A DNA stretch of 32,712 nucleotides from Pleurocapsaceae cyanobacterium CSU_1_1 (GCA_012034765.1 JAAUOU010000050.1:1-32712); one strand, 5' to 3'; counted from the first letter of the stretch, positions 18,157 to 29,381 are shown. Notes: a model not told the origin generated them from the sequence alone. Program-made: numbers and translations.

Positions 18157-18739
18157 ATGCTTAAAAACTCAAAATACAGTAAAATTGTTGCCATTACAGC
18201 ATTTTTATCTGTTGCTAATATATTATTAAATAGCTCAATTGTTACGGCACAACCAAATAGCAGAAAAAAAAGATTGCCAATAAACATCTGCTTTGAATAG
18301 CGCCAAAAAACAAGCAATCAGCCAAAATATATTTTTCCTAAAAGCTTCTAATCATCAAAATCATAAAAAAGCTGGGCAACAAGATTACTCCAAAATATCT
18401 AAAAATCGGCAAATCATTCCCGCACAAGAGCCACTTTTAATAGCTAATTCTGTGAGTGGAAACGCATCTTGGTATGGTCCTGGTTTTGATGGTCGTTTAA
18501 CTGCTAATGGCGAAACATACGATCAGCAGGAAATGACGGCTGCCCATCCCGACTTAGAATTTGGGACAAAAGTTAAAGTAACAAATTTGCAGAATGGTCG
18601 TTCAGTAATAGTGAGAATCAACGATCGCGGTCCTTTTATTAGAGATCGAATAATTGATCTGTCTGCTGCTGCTGCTAGTGCTTTAAATATGATCAGTTCA
18701 GGAGTTGCACCAGTTAGACTTACTATCTTAGGACAGTAG
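18157..18739 (+). pseudogene. RlpA-like secreted protein (double-psi beta-barrel), frame broken once
   Basis: A signal-peptide frame starts at ATG 18157: a basic start, a hydrophobic core VAITAFLSVANILLN, and a probable cleavage site after VTA near residue 31. It stops at 18300. The domain frame is open from about 18282 to the stop at 18739. Removing one base in 18282-18297, for example from TTT at 18292-18294, joins them into 193 residues. The C-terminal about 90 residues are the RlpA double-psi beta-barrel: GNASWYGPGFDGRLTANGE, EMTAAHP, GTKVKVTNLQNGRSVIVRIN, DRGPF and DLSAAAASAL. RlpA proteins bind or cleave denuded peptidoglycan glycan at septa; here enzymatic activity is unproven. The alternative TTG start at 18293 would leave it without a signal peptide. 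Confidence 0.75.
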
Positions 18740-18769
18740 TTTTCAATAGGATAAACTATATGTTTTTAG

Positions 18770-20425
<1,656 letters not shown>

Positions 20426-20564
20426 TAACTGATGCTAGGCATTAATTGCAATAATTAATCTATTTTGCCAACATATACTATCTAATCAGGGTTTTATTTG
20501 ACTCCCAAAACGCTTTTATATATCTCAAGTTAGAGGTATTTACTTGCTCTAGACCATTAGCATT

Positions 20565-20580
20565 TAGATGTATAGATGTA
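20565..20580. repeat. Direct repeat TAGATGTA x2 upstream of katA
   Basis: Two adjacent 8-bp copies about 52 bp before the katA start, followed by TATAAG. They may be a tandem activator or repressor site in the katA promoter region, but this is only positional evidence. Confidence 0.3.
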
Positions 20581-20631
20581 TATAAGTACAAAAGTAGTAG
20601 CGATCGCCTAATAACTGGAGAGAAATTTTTT

Positions 20632-22131
20632 GTGGTAGATAATAATCAACAAACTTTGACTAATGCGGCGGGTATTCCAATCGCTAGCAATACTGTCTCC
20701 AAGACTGTTGGTAAGCAAGGACCTTTATTGCTAGAAGACTATACTCTCTTAGAGAAGATGGCGCATTTCAATCGTGAGCGTATTCCTGAGCGAGTCGTTC
20801 ATGCGATTGGTGCGGGTGCTTATGGTACTTTTACCGTCACTGAAGACATCACTAGATATACTAAAGCCAAGCTGTTTTCTGAGGTAGGGAAGCAAACTGA
20901 ACTTTTTGCGCGTTTTTCTACCGTGGCTAAATCTAAAGGCGGTTCCGATATTTATCGTGACTTGAGAGGGTTTGCGCTTAAGTTTTATACCGAAGATGGC
21001 AACTGGGACATGGTGGGCAACAATACACCCATTTTTTTCGTGCGTGACCCCATGAAGTTTATGGACTTTATTCGTTCGCAAAAAGAACATCCCAAAGAAC
21101 ATTGGCGACACGATCAAATGTGGTGGGATTTCTGGTCTCTAGTTCCTGAAAGTATCCATCAAGTATTATGGTTGATGGGCGATCGCGGTGCGCCAATGGG
21201 ATGGCGGCACATAAATGGTTATGGTAGTCACACTTTTAGCCTGATTAACGAGCAGAATGAGCGAATTTGGGTCAAGTTCCACTTTATCACTGACCAAGGT
21301 AATAAATTCTTTACCGATCAACAGTGGCGCAATATGGAAGGAGTAGAACCTCGTTGGGCAACTAAAGATCTCTATCAAGCCATTGAAGAAGGTAACTATC
21401 CTTCTTGGACAATGAAGATCCAAGTAATGACCGATGAACAGGCGCAAAACTTCCAGTGGAATCCTTTTGATCTCACTAAAATATGGCCTCATGGTGATTT
21501 TCCTTTGCAGACAGTAGGTAAATTTGAATTAAATCGTAACCCCGAAAATTATTTTGCCGAAGTAGAACAAGCTGCATTTTCGCCTGGGAATGTCGTCCCT
21601 GGGATTTCTTGGTCACCAGATCGAATGTTACAAGCGCGGATTATGTCCTATGCTGATGCTCACCGCCATCGTTTGAGTGTTAACTACGATACTATTCCTG
21701 TTAACAAACCCCATGCCACCGAAGCTAATACGCCCTATCGTGATGGGTTAATGCGTGTTGACGATAATAATGGTTCACGCATTAACTATAATCCCACTCA
21801 TGAAAGCTATCCTCAACCAGACAAACGGGCAGAAGAACCTCCTTATCATGTTTCGGGAATGGCAGCGCGCATTGAGTTAGACGAAGACGATCATTACGAT
21901 CAGGCACGGATGTATTATGACATGCTTGATGACGGTGAAAAAGAGCGTCTCTATAGCAATATCGCGGGTAGTCTTGGTAAAGCAACCCCAGAGGTAATTA
22001 AAGACCAAATGGAGCTATTTGCCAAAGTATCCCCAATGTTAGCAGAGCAAGTACAAAAAGCGATCGCTACCACCGAACCACCAAAACCTGAACCCAAACC
22101 AGCAACGGTAAACTACAAAACCAGAAGTTAG
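20632..22131 (+). CDS. katA: Monofunctional heme catalase
   Basis: Breaks down hydrogen peroxide to water and oxygen. At 499 residues it has the small-subunit (clade 3-like) size. The distal His57 lies in RVVHAIGAGAYGTF, the distal Asn region is VGNNTPIFFVRD (about 128-139), and the proximal heme ligand is Tyr340 with Arg336 in RIMSYADAHRHRL. RFSTVAKSKGGSDIYRDLRGFALKFYT is the usual substrate-channel signature. The start is GTG at 20632, preceded by GGAGAG at a good distance; no in-frame ATG precedes the conserved region. A small gene follows after 17 bp and may be cotranscribed. There is no signal peptide, so it is cytoplasmic. Confidence 0.95.
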   Translation: MVDNNQQTLTNAAGIPIASNTVSKTVGKQGPLLLEDYTLLEKMAHFNRERIPERVVHAIGAGAYGTFTVTEDITRYTKAKLFSEVGKQTELFARFSTVAKSKGGSDIYRDLRGFALKFYTEDGNWDMVGNNTPIFFVRDPMKFMDFIRSQKEHPKEHWRHDQMWWDFWSLVPESIHQVLWLMGDRGAPMGWRHINGYGSHTFSLINEQNERIWVKFHFITDQGNKFFTDQQWRNMEGVEPRWATKDLYQAIEEGNYPSWTMKIQVMTDEQAQNFQWNPFDLTKIWPHGDFPLQTVGKFELNRNPENYFAEVEQAAFSPGNVVPGISWSPDRMLQARIMSYADAHRHRLSVNYDTIPVNKPHATEANTPYRDGLMRVDDNNGSRINYNPTHESYPQPDKRAEEPPYHVSGMAARIELDEDDHYDQARMYYDMLDDGEKERLYSNIAGSLGKATPEVIKDQMELFAKVSPMLAEQVQKAIATTEPPKPEPKPATVNYKTRS

Positions 22132-22148
22132 ATCTTAACAGCGAAACA

Positions 22149-22451
22149 GTGACAGTTAATGCGCGTAATGTAAAATTTACTTTACCTGGAGATAAAAAAA
22201 TTGGCTTGGAAGCAGATATCGAGATAGCCGAATCACAAACCACAAAACACATTGCCTTATCGGCAAAACCAAGCCTGGATGCTGACGGTAATAAAATCGC
22301 GATCGCCGATGTAGAATATCACGATCGCGAAAATGCTGCCTTTGCTCAAGCTTTATTGGACAGTACCAAGGAAATACTCGATCTACGCAATTTCGAATTA
22401 GATGCCATGTCCCTAAAATCGATAAACTCGATGTTTGTCAGGGGAAAATAA
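22149..22451 (+). CDS. Small protein of unknown function downstream of katA
   Basis: A 100-residue protein I do not recognise. It is beta-rich at the start (TVNARNVKFTLPGDKKIGLEADIEIAE), with further strands through the middle and a helical C-terminus (FAQALLDSTKEILDLRNFELDAMSLKSINSMF). There are no cysteines, signal peptide or membrane segment. The GTG start at 22149 has no strong ribosome-binding site; the frame stays open back into the 3' end of katA, so the true start may be slightly upstream at a non-ATG codon or the gene may be translationally coupled. The 17-bp spacing suggests an operon with katA, and so a link to peroxide stress, but this is inference only. Confidence 0.6.
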   Translation: MTVNARNVKFTLPGDKKIGLEADIEIAESQTTKHIALSAKPSLDADGNKIAIADVEYHDRENAAFAQALLDSTKEILDLRNFELDAMSLKSINSMFVRGK

Positions 22452-22567
22452 TTATGGCAGCTAGTGCTGTAATTCGTGAATTTCCTGATAACTAAATATT
22501 AGCTATCTACATAACTTAGAACAGAATTCTACTAGCTATATCTACGTTAGGAAGTTTTCTTGCTGAC

Positions 22568-22619
22568 AGCGATCGCCATAAATCGAGTTATTAATTAATC
22601 AGATTGCGATCGCTATTTT
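22568..22619 (+). terminator. HIP1-built inverted repeat, probable terminator after katA operon
   Basis: AGCGATCGC (22568-22576) and GCGATCGCT (22606-22614) form a perfect 9-bp stem with a 29-nt A/T-rich loop, followed by ATTTTT. It lies between the convergent katA operon and dapL. HIP1 is self-complementary, so any two copies give such a stem; only the T-run and position support a terminator. Confidence 0.4.
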
Positions 22620-22633
22620 TAGCTCACAACTAA

Positions 22634-23866
22634 CTAAGCAGTAAACTTTTCTATAATTCGTTTCATTGCCTCGTTAACATTATCTCGACTATTAAATGCT
22701 GAGATGCGAAAATAGCCTTCTCCTGCTGCCCCAAAGCCAGAACCAGGAGTACCAACCACGTTGCAGTTCAACAATAATTTATCAAAGAAGTCCCAGCTAG
22801 ATAAGCCATCAGGAGTTTTTACCCAAACATAGGGCGCATTTATTCCTCCGTATACGGCAATTCCTGCTGCGGTTAACTGTTCGCGGATAATTTTAGCGTT
22901 TTCGAGATAGAAACCAACTAATTCTTTGATTTGCGCCTGCCCAGCTTCAGAATAGACTGCTTCTGCACCCCGTTGTACGATGTAAGATACACCATTAAAC
23001 TTAGTACACTGACGACGGTTCCATAGTTGCCAGATTTTCACCTCAGAACCATCTTGCGCTTTACCCATTAAATTTTGAGGAACTACGGTAAAGGCGCAAC
23101 GAGTCCCCGTAAAGCCAGCATTCTTGGAGAAAGAACGAAATTCGATCGCACAGTCTTTTGCTCCTTCTATCTCATAAATAGAGTGAGGTAAATTAGGATC
23201 GCTGATAAAGGCTTCATAAGCTGCATCAAACAGAATTAATGAGCCGTGTTGTTTGGCATAATCTACCCAGGCTTTTAAATGTTCTTTGGTAGCTGTCGCT
23301 CCTGTGGGATTATTAGGGAAACAAAGATAGATTAAATCTACTTTTTCGCGAGGAATTTCCGCAGTGAAGTTATTTTCAGCACTGATGGGAAGATAAACTA
23401 AACCTTCGTATTTACCATCTTGAGCTTCTCCTGTATTTCCTGCCATAACGTTAGTGTCGACATACACAGGATAGACAGGATCGGTCACGGCAATCTTATT
23501 ATCATTGCCAAAAATATCGAGAATATTACCGCAATCGCACTTAGAACCGTCTGAGATAAAGATTTCCGACGCATCGATCTCACAACCACGGGATTGAAAG
23601 TCTTGTTGAGCAATTTTGTCTCTTAACCAGAGATATCCCTGTTCTGGTCCATATCCTTTGAAAGTACTGCGATCGCCCATTTCTTTGGTCGCCTCAATGA
23701 TTGCATCGCGACAGGCAGCAGGTAAGGGTTCGGTGACATCTCCAATACCTAGCTTAATAATTGGTGCATCAGGATGATCTGCTGCAAACGCACTAACTCG
23801 ACGCGCAATTTCTGGGAACAAGTACCCTGCTTTAAGTTTGAGATAATTATCGTTTATGGTTGCCAT
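22634..23866 (-). CDS. dapL: LL-diaminopimelate aminotransferase
   Basis: PLP-dependent fold-type I aminotransferase converting tetrahydrodipicolinate directly to LL-diaminopimelate, the route cyanobacteria and plants use for lysine and peptidoglycan. It is 410 residues long. Visible are [51 protein letters not shown] (about 104-115), CFPNNPTGA (182-190), FDAAYEAF (213-220), and the PLP lysine Lys248 in [15 protein letters not shown]. Length, substrate motif and active site are complete, and ATG 23866 is the only reasonable start. It is monocistronic. Confidence 0.96.
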   Translation of the reverse strand: MATINDNYLKLKAGYLFPEIARRVSAFAADHPDAPIIKLGIGDVTEPLPAACRDAIIEATKEMGDRSTFKGYGPEQGYLWLRDKIAQQDFQSRGCEIDASEIFISDGSKCDCGNILDIFGNDNKIAVTDPVYPVYVDTNVMAGNTGEAQDGKYEGLVYLPISAENNFTAEIPREKVDLIYLCFPNNPTGATATKEHLKAWVDYAKQHGSLILFDAAYEAFISDPNLPHSIYEIEGAKDCAIEFRSFSKNAGFTGTRCAFTVVPQNLMGKAQDGSEVKIWQLWNRRQCTKFNGVSYIVQRGAEAVYSEAGQAQIKELVGFYLENAKIIREQLTAAGIAVYGGINAPYVWVKTPDGLSSWDFFDKLLLNCNVVGTPGSGFGAAGEGYFRISAFNSRDNVNEAMKRIIEKFTA

Positions 23867-23979
23867 TGATTCTTTACTACAAACGCCATTGATTAAGCTT
23901 ACTGTTATCTGGCAAGTTATATCACGTTTTTAATTTAGCTTTAATCTGTCTCTGTCTGCTTCAAGTTAAAATCTGCCCC

Positions 23980-24010
23980 AAAAAATAAGAGCGCTATTAT
24001 AAACGCTCTT
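23980..24010 (-). terminator. Rho-independent terminator of the small 24047-24409 gene
   Basis: AAGAGCG and CGCTCTT (23987-23993 and 24004-24010) form a perfect 7-bp stem with a 10-nt loop. On the minus strand it is followed by ATTTTTTGGGG. It lies 37 bp past the stop of the small gene, and is a good terminator for that strand. Confidence 0.7.
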
Positions 24011-24046
24011 CAGCATAATTACCCATAGATCATGTTACAAAGATTA

Positions 24047-24409
24047 TTAGCGACGCAACCATTTTGCTGCAACTGCGCCCAATGCTGCACCCACCATAGG
24101 ATTACTAAAGAATTTGAGCAAAGCAGGCTGATCTGCCATTACATCTTGGAAAATGTCAGGATGAGAATGATAAGTAAAACTCGCCAGTTTACTTACATCA
24201 TCAGCGTTCATCCGACTAGCATGATGAGTAGATAGACCGAGTTGACTGGCTAAATCTCTTTCTTTCAGTCCTCTTTGGTCAAGGCGTTTTAAAAACTCTC
24301 TAGCGACATCATCTCTTTCGTTCGGCTTGATTTGCGCGATCGCTTTTTGTAACTCTGGTTCCATTTGCTGTGGCGAAACATTGTCGTGATGAAAAGCATT
24401 GCGGAACAA
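24047..24409 (-). CDS. Small cyanobacterial protein of unknown function, start uncertain
   Basis: At least 120 residues. The middle (about 20-70) is charged and helical with REFLKRLDQRGLKERDLASQLGLS, resembling a helix-turn-helix-like or oligomerisation helix. It is followed by ASFTYHSHPDIFQDVMADQP and a hydrophobic C-terminal helix MVGAALGAVAAKWL. I know similar sequences only as hypothetical. The start shown is TTG, but the frame stays open for 27 codons upstream and the extension (SYDNFDDFANRSSRDERHG) looks coded. AAAGGAG at 24478-24472 sits where a start near 24466 is expected, but no start codon is there. A start may be lost by mutation or a sequence error. Its terminator is at 23980-24010. 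Confidence 0.65.
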   Translation of the reverse strand: MFRNAFHHDNVSPQQMEPELQKAIAQIKPNERDDVAREFLKRLDQRGLKERDLASQLGLSTHHASRMNADDVSKLASFTYHSHPDIFQDVMADQPALLKFFSNPMVGAALGAVAAKWLRR

Positions 24410-24476
24410 ACCATGTCTTTCATCTCGGCTAGAACGATTAGCAAAATCATCAAAGTTATCGTAACTATCTTCTCCT

Positions 24477-24511
24477 TTAGGACTTAGGACTTATTACTTA
24501 TTACTTAATCC
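24477..24511. repeat. Heptamer array TTAGGAC/TTATTAC/TTAATCC
   Basis: Five consecutive 7-mers: TTAGGAC, TTAGGAC, TTATTAC, TTATTAC, TTAATCC. The first overlaps a TCCTTTAGGA palindrome (24473-24482), so the two repeat classes meet here. Confidence 0.75.
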
Positions 24512-24515
24512 TCTG

Positions 24516-25663
24516 TTAACTTTCGATTTCAGCCAAAATACTATGACCTAATTTAAATAGATATTTTTCTCGTTCAATCATTGCCTGACTGGGTTTTAGA
24601 TCAAAAGTACTCAGTATATCTCGCCAACGGTAAGACCAATCGTGCTTAAGTAAGCAATTAGCGACGTTGCCTCGACTGATCCGCTCTAGTCTTTCTGGTT
24701 GAGCATCCAATTCGGCGATCGCTTCCACCACATCTGTACCAGATAAATCGACCTTAATAATTGGTTCTGACCAATCAAAATAGCGAGAAAAAGCTTCTCC
24801 AGCGGGTGGCATACCGATCATTACCGTACCTGCTGCTGCCCCTTCAAAAAAGCGATAGCCAATTTCTTGAGTCCCTCCTGTTTCGGCGGTGGAGTTGAAT
24901 TTGGCATAGTTGGTAATGTTATAGCGACTTCTTTGGAATAAATTAGCAAGCAAAATGCGATGTTCTCTAGCATTCCCAATTTCTAATTTACCTTTGACGG
25001 TGTCGTGATAGTAAAAGAAATTGTCTTGGGCGGCTCTTTTAACTAAAGTATCATGGATATTTGGCGATCGCCTGCCTACGTAAGAAACATCAATAAAACG
25101 TTGAGGTGGATTGGGATAGGGGGAAAAGCGCAAGGTATCAACCGCAGGAGGAATATAGGTAACGGGTGGCTTAATTAACTTACTCAATCCCTCGACGCAT
25201 TGGGTCACACCTAAAAAACGTGATCAAAATTTGACCAAGGCTCCCTAAATAATCGTTTAATCTGTAAGTCGGGCTGCCACATCTCAGTGATGAAACAGGC
25301 TGTATACCGACATTTTTCCCGCCATCCTTTGATTGATTCTAAAAGATGAAACTGAAACGGGTTGTCTAATACCGCGAAGAGTAAATCATATTCATGCTCT
25401 AAAACCAATTCTGTGGGAAAAGGAGTAGCTTTTAAAGCAAGACTATCCGAACCACCAAGATATTTGACTCCACGATAGATCTTGCAAGCAACGTCAAAGC
25501 CACGATTTGGATTTGCTACATGTAGTTGTGCTGATTCTAAGTCGGTTAATACATCTTCAAACTCATAAATACAGCAGTTTGCTGCTTGAAAACGGAATCC
25601 ACGCACAGAGAGAACCAAAATGCGTGGCGATCGATTGATATTAGAAGAAAAGCTATTGGACAT
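24516..25663 (-). pseudogene. CgeB-like family 1 glycosyltransferase, frame broken once
   Basis: Two abutting minus frames (25211-25663 and 24516-25208, the latter with a GTG start) are one gene. The first ends ...SNFDHVF and the second continues GVTQCVEGLSKLI. Adding one base to the A6 run (plus strand) at 25213-25218 joins them as FDHVFLGVTQCVEG, a 382-residue protein. The N-terminal half is a Rossmann-like domain (RILVLSVRGFRFQAANCC), and the C-terminal half has the donor-binding region TQEIGYRFFEGAAAGTVMIGMPPAG typical of GT-B enzymes of the CgeB/Glyco_trans_1_2 type. It probably glycosylates a surface polysaccharide or lipid; the substrate is unknown. No other decay is visible, so an error in the sequence is plausible. 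Confidence 0.78.
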
Positions 25664-25689
25664 AATAGAAAAATTTTAAAAGTTAGTAA

Positions 25690-25743
25690 TAAAAAGCTCG
25701 ATAAATTAACATGTATTGATACATATTTTTAACTTATCGAGCT
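25690..25743 (-). terminator. Rho-independent terminator of the SpoIID/LytB gene
   Basis: AGCTCGATAA (25695-25704) and TTATCGAGCT (25734-25743) are perfect 10-bp complements. The loop contains a second perfect hairpin, ATGTAT-TG-ATACAT (25711-25724). On the minus strand the stem is followed by TTTTTATT. It lies about 92 bp past the stop at 25836. Confidence 0.75.
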
Positions 25744-25835
25744 AGTGTCGCTGTGCGGAAGTCATAAGTACCACGAAGGTATAACATCAAAATTCAGAAT
25801 TATTTAAATTGTAGGTTTATAGCATTTACTAATAA

Positions 25836-27008
25836 TTACTTCATTCGACTTAAATTAGCGGTTTGATAGTAATGTGCCAAAATTTGATGATAGTTAATTC
25901 CTTGTTTCGCTAAATAATAAGCACCCCATTGACTCAAGCCGAGTCCATGTCCGAAGCCACGCCCTTTAACCAGCAGATTATCGCCATCAGTAGAAACGCG
26001 AAACAAAGTGCTGCGGAGATCGAGAGCTTTTCTGAGATCGTTACCGCTAACAGTTGCACTACCGCGATCGCCTGTGATATTCATTGTCACTACTCGACCA
26101 CGGGGAGTCATTGCTGTAGGCTGAAAAGCTTTAATTTTACCCACCCCAGCGACTAAACTTTGAATTTTACTGAGGGGAACTATTTGTTGCCATTGAAACA
26201 CAGGAGCTTGCTGATCGTAATCAACTACAGCTCTCAAATAAGGTAGGGGAGAAGTCCAGACATCCTCAACATTTTCCGTATATCCGCCAGAAGAAGAATG
26301 AAACGCAGCAAGAATGACTTGATTGTTATAGGTCATAATCTGACCTAAAGTACTGTCAACCGCCTGATGAGTGGTCGTATATTCGGTGTCTAGACCTTTA
26401 TAAACCTGAGTTCCAATTGTCGTATCAACATCATAAATACCGTTAGAGCCTGTTTTACGCTTGTAGAGAGCATAAGAACGAGCAGCAACAGCCTGAGCCT
26501 TAAGAGCTTCAATTGGCCAACTAGAGACTGCTTCAGCGCCAACTACGCTATACAAATATTGCTCTAAGTCAACTTTATTAATTGCTGTAATACCATTGTT
26601 TTGCCGAATCAAACGAGTTGTTCCTCGATACCAGCGATCGCCAATCCAAACATAGCCATTATTTTCTGGCTCAATCACCAATTCCCCCGCAGCGACTCGA
26701 TTTGAAATTGTAATGCTGTTGCCATCCAGTTTAGCTGCTAGAGAGGACATGGGGTTAAGTTCCCCAAGCTGCCTTCCTGCACCATCTTTAACTATGGCAG
26801 CAGTAGAGCTACCTACTTTTATACTATCAACTTCTTTCTCTATAGCTACTTTTAACTCTACTGCTTGAACTGGAAGGACAATTAACAGCCCCATCAGGCA
26901 AGATAGCCAAGATAGTTTGTTTAAAAATAAGTATTGAATAAAATTAACCGATTTTACGTTTTGAAATATCATTTTGTTGATGTTGCTACGATTAAAGATC
27001 GCCATCAA
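25836..27008 (-). CDS. SpoIID/LytB domain protein, secreted peptidoglycan-binding or lytic
   Basis: A 390-residue exported protein with a signal sequence (hydrophobic core LSWLSCLMGLLIVLP, likely cleavage after VQA near residue 49). An SpoIID-type domain follows at about 150-385: VDLEQYLYSVVGAEAVSSWPIEALKAQAVAARSYAL holds the conserved catalytic-type glutamates, then AAFHSSSGGYTENVEDVW and the C-terminal GRGFGHGLGLSQWGAYYLAKQG. In sporulating bacteria SpoIID cleaves glycan strands lacking stem peptides; in cyanobacteria the role is probably cell-wall remodelling at division, not sporulation. The start is uncertain: M1, M2 or M13 all keep the signal peptide. A strong terminator follows. Confidence 0.9.
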   Translation of the reverse strand: MMAIFNRSNINKMIFQNVKSVNFIQYLFLNKLSWLSCLMGLLIVLPVQAVELKVAIEKEVDSIKVGSSTAAIVKDGAGRQLGELNPMSSLAAKLDGNSITISNRVAAGELVIEPENNGYVWIGDRWYRGTTRLIRQNNGITAINKVDLEQYLYSVVGAEAVSSWPIEALKAQAVAARSYALYKRKTGSNGIYDVDTTIGTQVYKGLDTEYTTTHQAVDSTLGQIMTYNNQVILAAFHSSSGGYTENVEDVWTSPLPYLRAVVDYDQQAPVFQWQQIVPLSKIQSLVAGVGKIKAFQPTAMTPRGRVVTMNITGDRGSATVSGNDLRKALDLRSTLFRVSTDGDNLLVKGRGFGHGLGLSQWGAYYLAKQGINYHQILAHYYQTANLSRMK

Positions 27009-27390
27009 TATCTTGCGTTATTTTATAAGCGATGACAACAGGAGTTTTTACAGTAGTTTTCAATTGGCTGAAACATGCTGTTGCTCTTACTAGTCCTTAG
27101 CTATTGCCTCCTCAAATGTGGCGATCGCCTAATATCTCCAAATTCCGAAAATTGCTGTTATTCATACGCTCCAAATGTTATTAGCGCCTTCAGTGGCAAA
27201 TCTTAAAAAATACAAAGAAATGATAAATTCAATGTAAAGAAACAGTCAATTCGTTGCTTTTAAGCTGTTAATTTCAGGCATTCTTTTTTTGAGAAAACAC
27301 TCTCTTGCTCAAAAACTTTTTGATGATTATTTATGATTATGTCTAAAAGGATGTTTGAAAAGTAAAAAGTGATGCTTAATCAAAAAATTG
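27009..27390. other. Intergenic region between ccs1 and the SpoIID/LytB gene
   Basis: No gene seen. It has one HIP1 near 27121 and an 8-bp inverted repeat TTTTTGAG/CTCAAAAA (27286-27293, 27308-27315) with a 14-nt loop. On the minus strand that stem is not followed by T, so it is not a standard terminator for ccs1. Confidence 0.5.
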
Positions 27391-28761
27391 CTAAAGATTG
27401 ATCACAGATTCACGAGATTCAGGTAGATCGACAGCTTCAGGCTCACCATTTAAGACATCAATTACCCCTAGCATTTCTCGTTCAAAGCTTACCTGCGCCC
27501 GATTGGTTTTTGCCCCAAAATAAAAGCTGCGCTCTTGTTCTAATGCCCAAATTTGAGAATGAGAAAAGTAGCTCATCACTACCCCAATCATCAGTAGAGC
27601 AAAACCAGTATAAACAATGGGAACACCAGGATCGGCTTTGATCTGTAAGCCAGTACTGCCGATAATATCAATTAGCTTCAGGTTAATACCGTCAATGTCT
27701 ATACTTTGACCAATACGCAGGGCGCTGGTTAAATCTCCTTGCTGATTATAAATTAATGCCGTTCCCTGGAGATCTTTAATCAACATTGAAACCCCCGTAC
27801 TCAGATCGGGCTTGGTAGGAATCCAAGTTCCCCAGATGTTACCTGCCCCTAGGGTATCTAACTTCGCCACTGGTAGCTGAAAGATGGGGCTATTATTTAG
27901 CTGAACTTTAGCAGCAGCAATACTCCAGTTAGTTTGATAGAAAGTAACGCCGTCATACCGCAGGGGTTTATTGACGTGGATTGTTTCTCGTTTGATTTCT
28001 TCGTTGCGATCGCTGACCACAGACAAATCAGAGTAAAATTGGTCTATATCGCCGTTTTCTGTATAGTCAATCCAAAAGCGATTTACTTTAACTGACCAAT
28101 CTGAAGGAAGCTGATTAGCGCCAAATGGCCCTAGTTCAATAATATTTTTAATTTTAAAAGTATCCCCGCTGGCAACCATTTCTTGAGCAAAAAATCCTGT
28201 AAAAATACCCCACACGCCTCCTGCCAAGACAATTAACATCCCAGCATGAACGATAATTGGCCCAATCCGCCCGATAATTCCCTTACGGGCATATAGAGCA
28301 TTATCCTGCTGCCAGACTTGATAGTTTTGCTCCTTAAGCAGAGGAATTAAAGACTTAATTGAACCTTGCTCTAATTCGGCACTAAGAGCTAGTTTTTCAT
28401 ACTGCTGGGGCTTTTGATAATATTTCCACTTACGGGCAGCTTTGAGGGCGGGTAACTGGCGAGTAAAGGTACAGGCGGTTAGACTGGCACCAAATAAAAT
28501 TAGCAGAGAAAGATACCACCAGGTGCTATAAACATGATTGAGTCCCCAGGCGAGAATCACTTTCCAAGTTAAAAAACCGTATAAAGCAGGAGATTCAGGA
28601 TAGTTTTGTTGATAAAAAGACAGGGTTTCTGCCTGTTCAATAACTGTACCTGAAATACTGACTACGGCGATCGCCAGCAATAAAGCGATCGCTAATTTTA
28701 AGTTGGCAATGATGCCGACAAAGCGACGCAAGATTGACCCTGGCTTAAGAATAAAATTCAT
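27391..28761 (-). CDS. ccs1: Cytochrome c biogenesis protein Ccs1 (ResB)
   Basis: Membrane half of the system II cytochrome c maturation machinery. With CcsA it brings heme to the lumenal/periplasmic side and attaches it to apocytochromes (f, c6, c550). It is 456 residues long with four membrane segments: about 14-40, 80-97, 163-191 and 383-399. A large lumenal domain (about 192-380) lies between the third and fourth. His172 in the third segment ([16 protein letters not shown]) is the position of the conserved ResB histidine. [27 protein letters not shown] is a family signature. ccsA is not adjacent. ATG 28761 is a good start; no N-terminal extension is missing. Confidence 0.93.
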   Translation of the reverse strand: MNFILKPGSILRRFVGIIANLKLAIALLLAIAVVSISGTVIEQAETLSFYQQNYPESPALYGFLTWKVILAWGLNHVYSTWWYLSLLILFGASLTACTFTRQLPALKAARKWKYYQKPQQYEKLALSAELEQGSIKSLIPLLKEQNYQVWQQDNALYARKGIIGRIGPIIVHAGMLIVLAGGVWGIFTGFFAQEMVASGDTFKIKNIIELGPFGANQLPSDWSVKVNRFWIDYTENGDIDQFYSDLSVVSDRNEEIKRETIHVNKPLRYDGVTFYQTNWSIAAAKVQLNNSPIFQLPVAKLDTLGAGNIWGTWIPTKPDLSTGVSMLIKDLQGTALIYNQQGDLTSALRIGQSIDIDGINLKLIDIIGSTGLQIKADPGVPIVYTGFALLMIGVVMSYFSHSQIWALEQERSFYFGAKTNRAQVSFEREMLGVIDVLNGEPEAVDLPESRESVINL

Positions 28762-28975
28762 TATTTATATATTATGGAGCAAATATGGAGCAAAAATTAG
28801 AGGTAACCAGTTTCTTGAGAATGACTTTATTTGTTTGAGTGCCTCCAGACTCATCAATGCCTGGAACGATAATTTAATTAAGATTATACTCAAACAACCT
28901 ACTATTAATTAATTGACTAACCATTAGTATAAATTGAGCGCTCGCTTTGGAGATTGTCAACAGTTAGATCTCTAA

Positions 28976-28995
28976 GTTGAGGAAGTTGTGAGGAG
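28976..28995 (+). promoter_or_regulatory. Shared element GTTGAGGAAGTTGTGAGGAG, copy 1
   Basis: 20-bp element matching 18 of 20 with the reverse complement at 29382-29401, and its first 16 core bases (TTGAGGAAGTTGTGAG) recur exactly at 31161-31176. It lies 170 bp before the 63-residue gene. A regulator site or dispersed repeat are both possible. Confidence 0.45.
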
Positions 28996-29018
28996 AAAGT
29001 TACTGTTTAGTTCTAGAA

Positions 29019-29045
29019 TACCGCTACCCATATGGTTAGTGGTTG
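29019..29045 (+). repeat. Interspersed repeat with CATATGGTTAGT core, copy 1
   Basis: TACCGCT-CCATATGGTTAGT-GGTTG type unit. The inverted counterpart at 30555-30588 has the same two ends and core plus a 7-base insertion. The two copies enclose the 63-residue gene and the nitroreductase. Confidence 0.6.
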
Positions 29046-29165
29046 AAAAATTCAATAAATATAACAACGAATTTAAAATTTATCGAATAGTTGCAAAGAG
29101 CATTTGGGAAGGGAAAAAACTGATACAACAGAAGTATAGAGCAATAAAATAAGAGGCAAACGATT

Positions 29166-29357
29166 ATGGATAACGTCTCTAACATCTTAATGACCGACCA
29201 AGATTGGATTGATCAAGGTAAAGCTGATGCTTGGGCGGAAAAACCAAAACAATCCCCAGAACACGATCCCCAGGCAGCTAGTATGTATGATCTTGGCTAT
29301 TGTGAGGGAGAAATAAGGCGATCGCCTTTAACTGATAAAAAGCGATCCAAAACATAA
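29166..29357 (+). CDS. Small acidic protein of unknown function
   Basis: 63 residues with an acidic, aromatic core: TDQDWIDQGKADAWAEKPKQSPEHDPQAASMYDLGYCEGE. I recognise the GKADAWAxKPKQ...DPQAASxYDLGY pattern only as a conserved cyanobacterial small protein. There is no membrane segment or signal, one cysteine, and a basic tail. ATG 29166 with AGAGG a short way upstream is a good start. The shared element occurs both upstream (28976) and downstream (29382), and the gene sits between inverted repeats, so it may belong to the accessory block on this end. Confidence 0.75.
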   Translation: MDNVSNILMTDQDWIDQGKADAWAEKPKQSPEHDPQAASMYDLGYCEGEIRRSPLTDKKRSKT

Positions 29358-29381
29358 CGAATAACGAGTTTTTTTGTCTAG

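Larger units (their letters stand above)
28762..29165. other. Intergenic region between ccs1 and the 63-residue gene
   Basis: No gene seen. It holds the shared motif at 28976-28995, the inverted-repeat arm at 29019-29045, and GAGCGCTC, a palindrome near 28936. A/T-rich sequence leads into the small gene, with AGAGG before its ATG. Confidence 0.5.

Noticed and set aside
27286-27315. Terminator after ccs1
   Set aside because: The stem TTTTTGAG/CTCAAAAA is followed by A-rich, not T-rich, sequence on the ccs1 strand.
28703-28912. 69-codon plus-strand open frame at the start of ccs1
   Set aside because: Its first part is antisense to ccs1 and the rest is A/T-rich with no ribosome-binding site.
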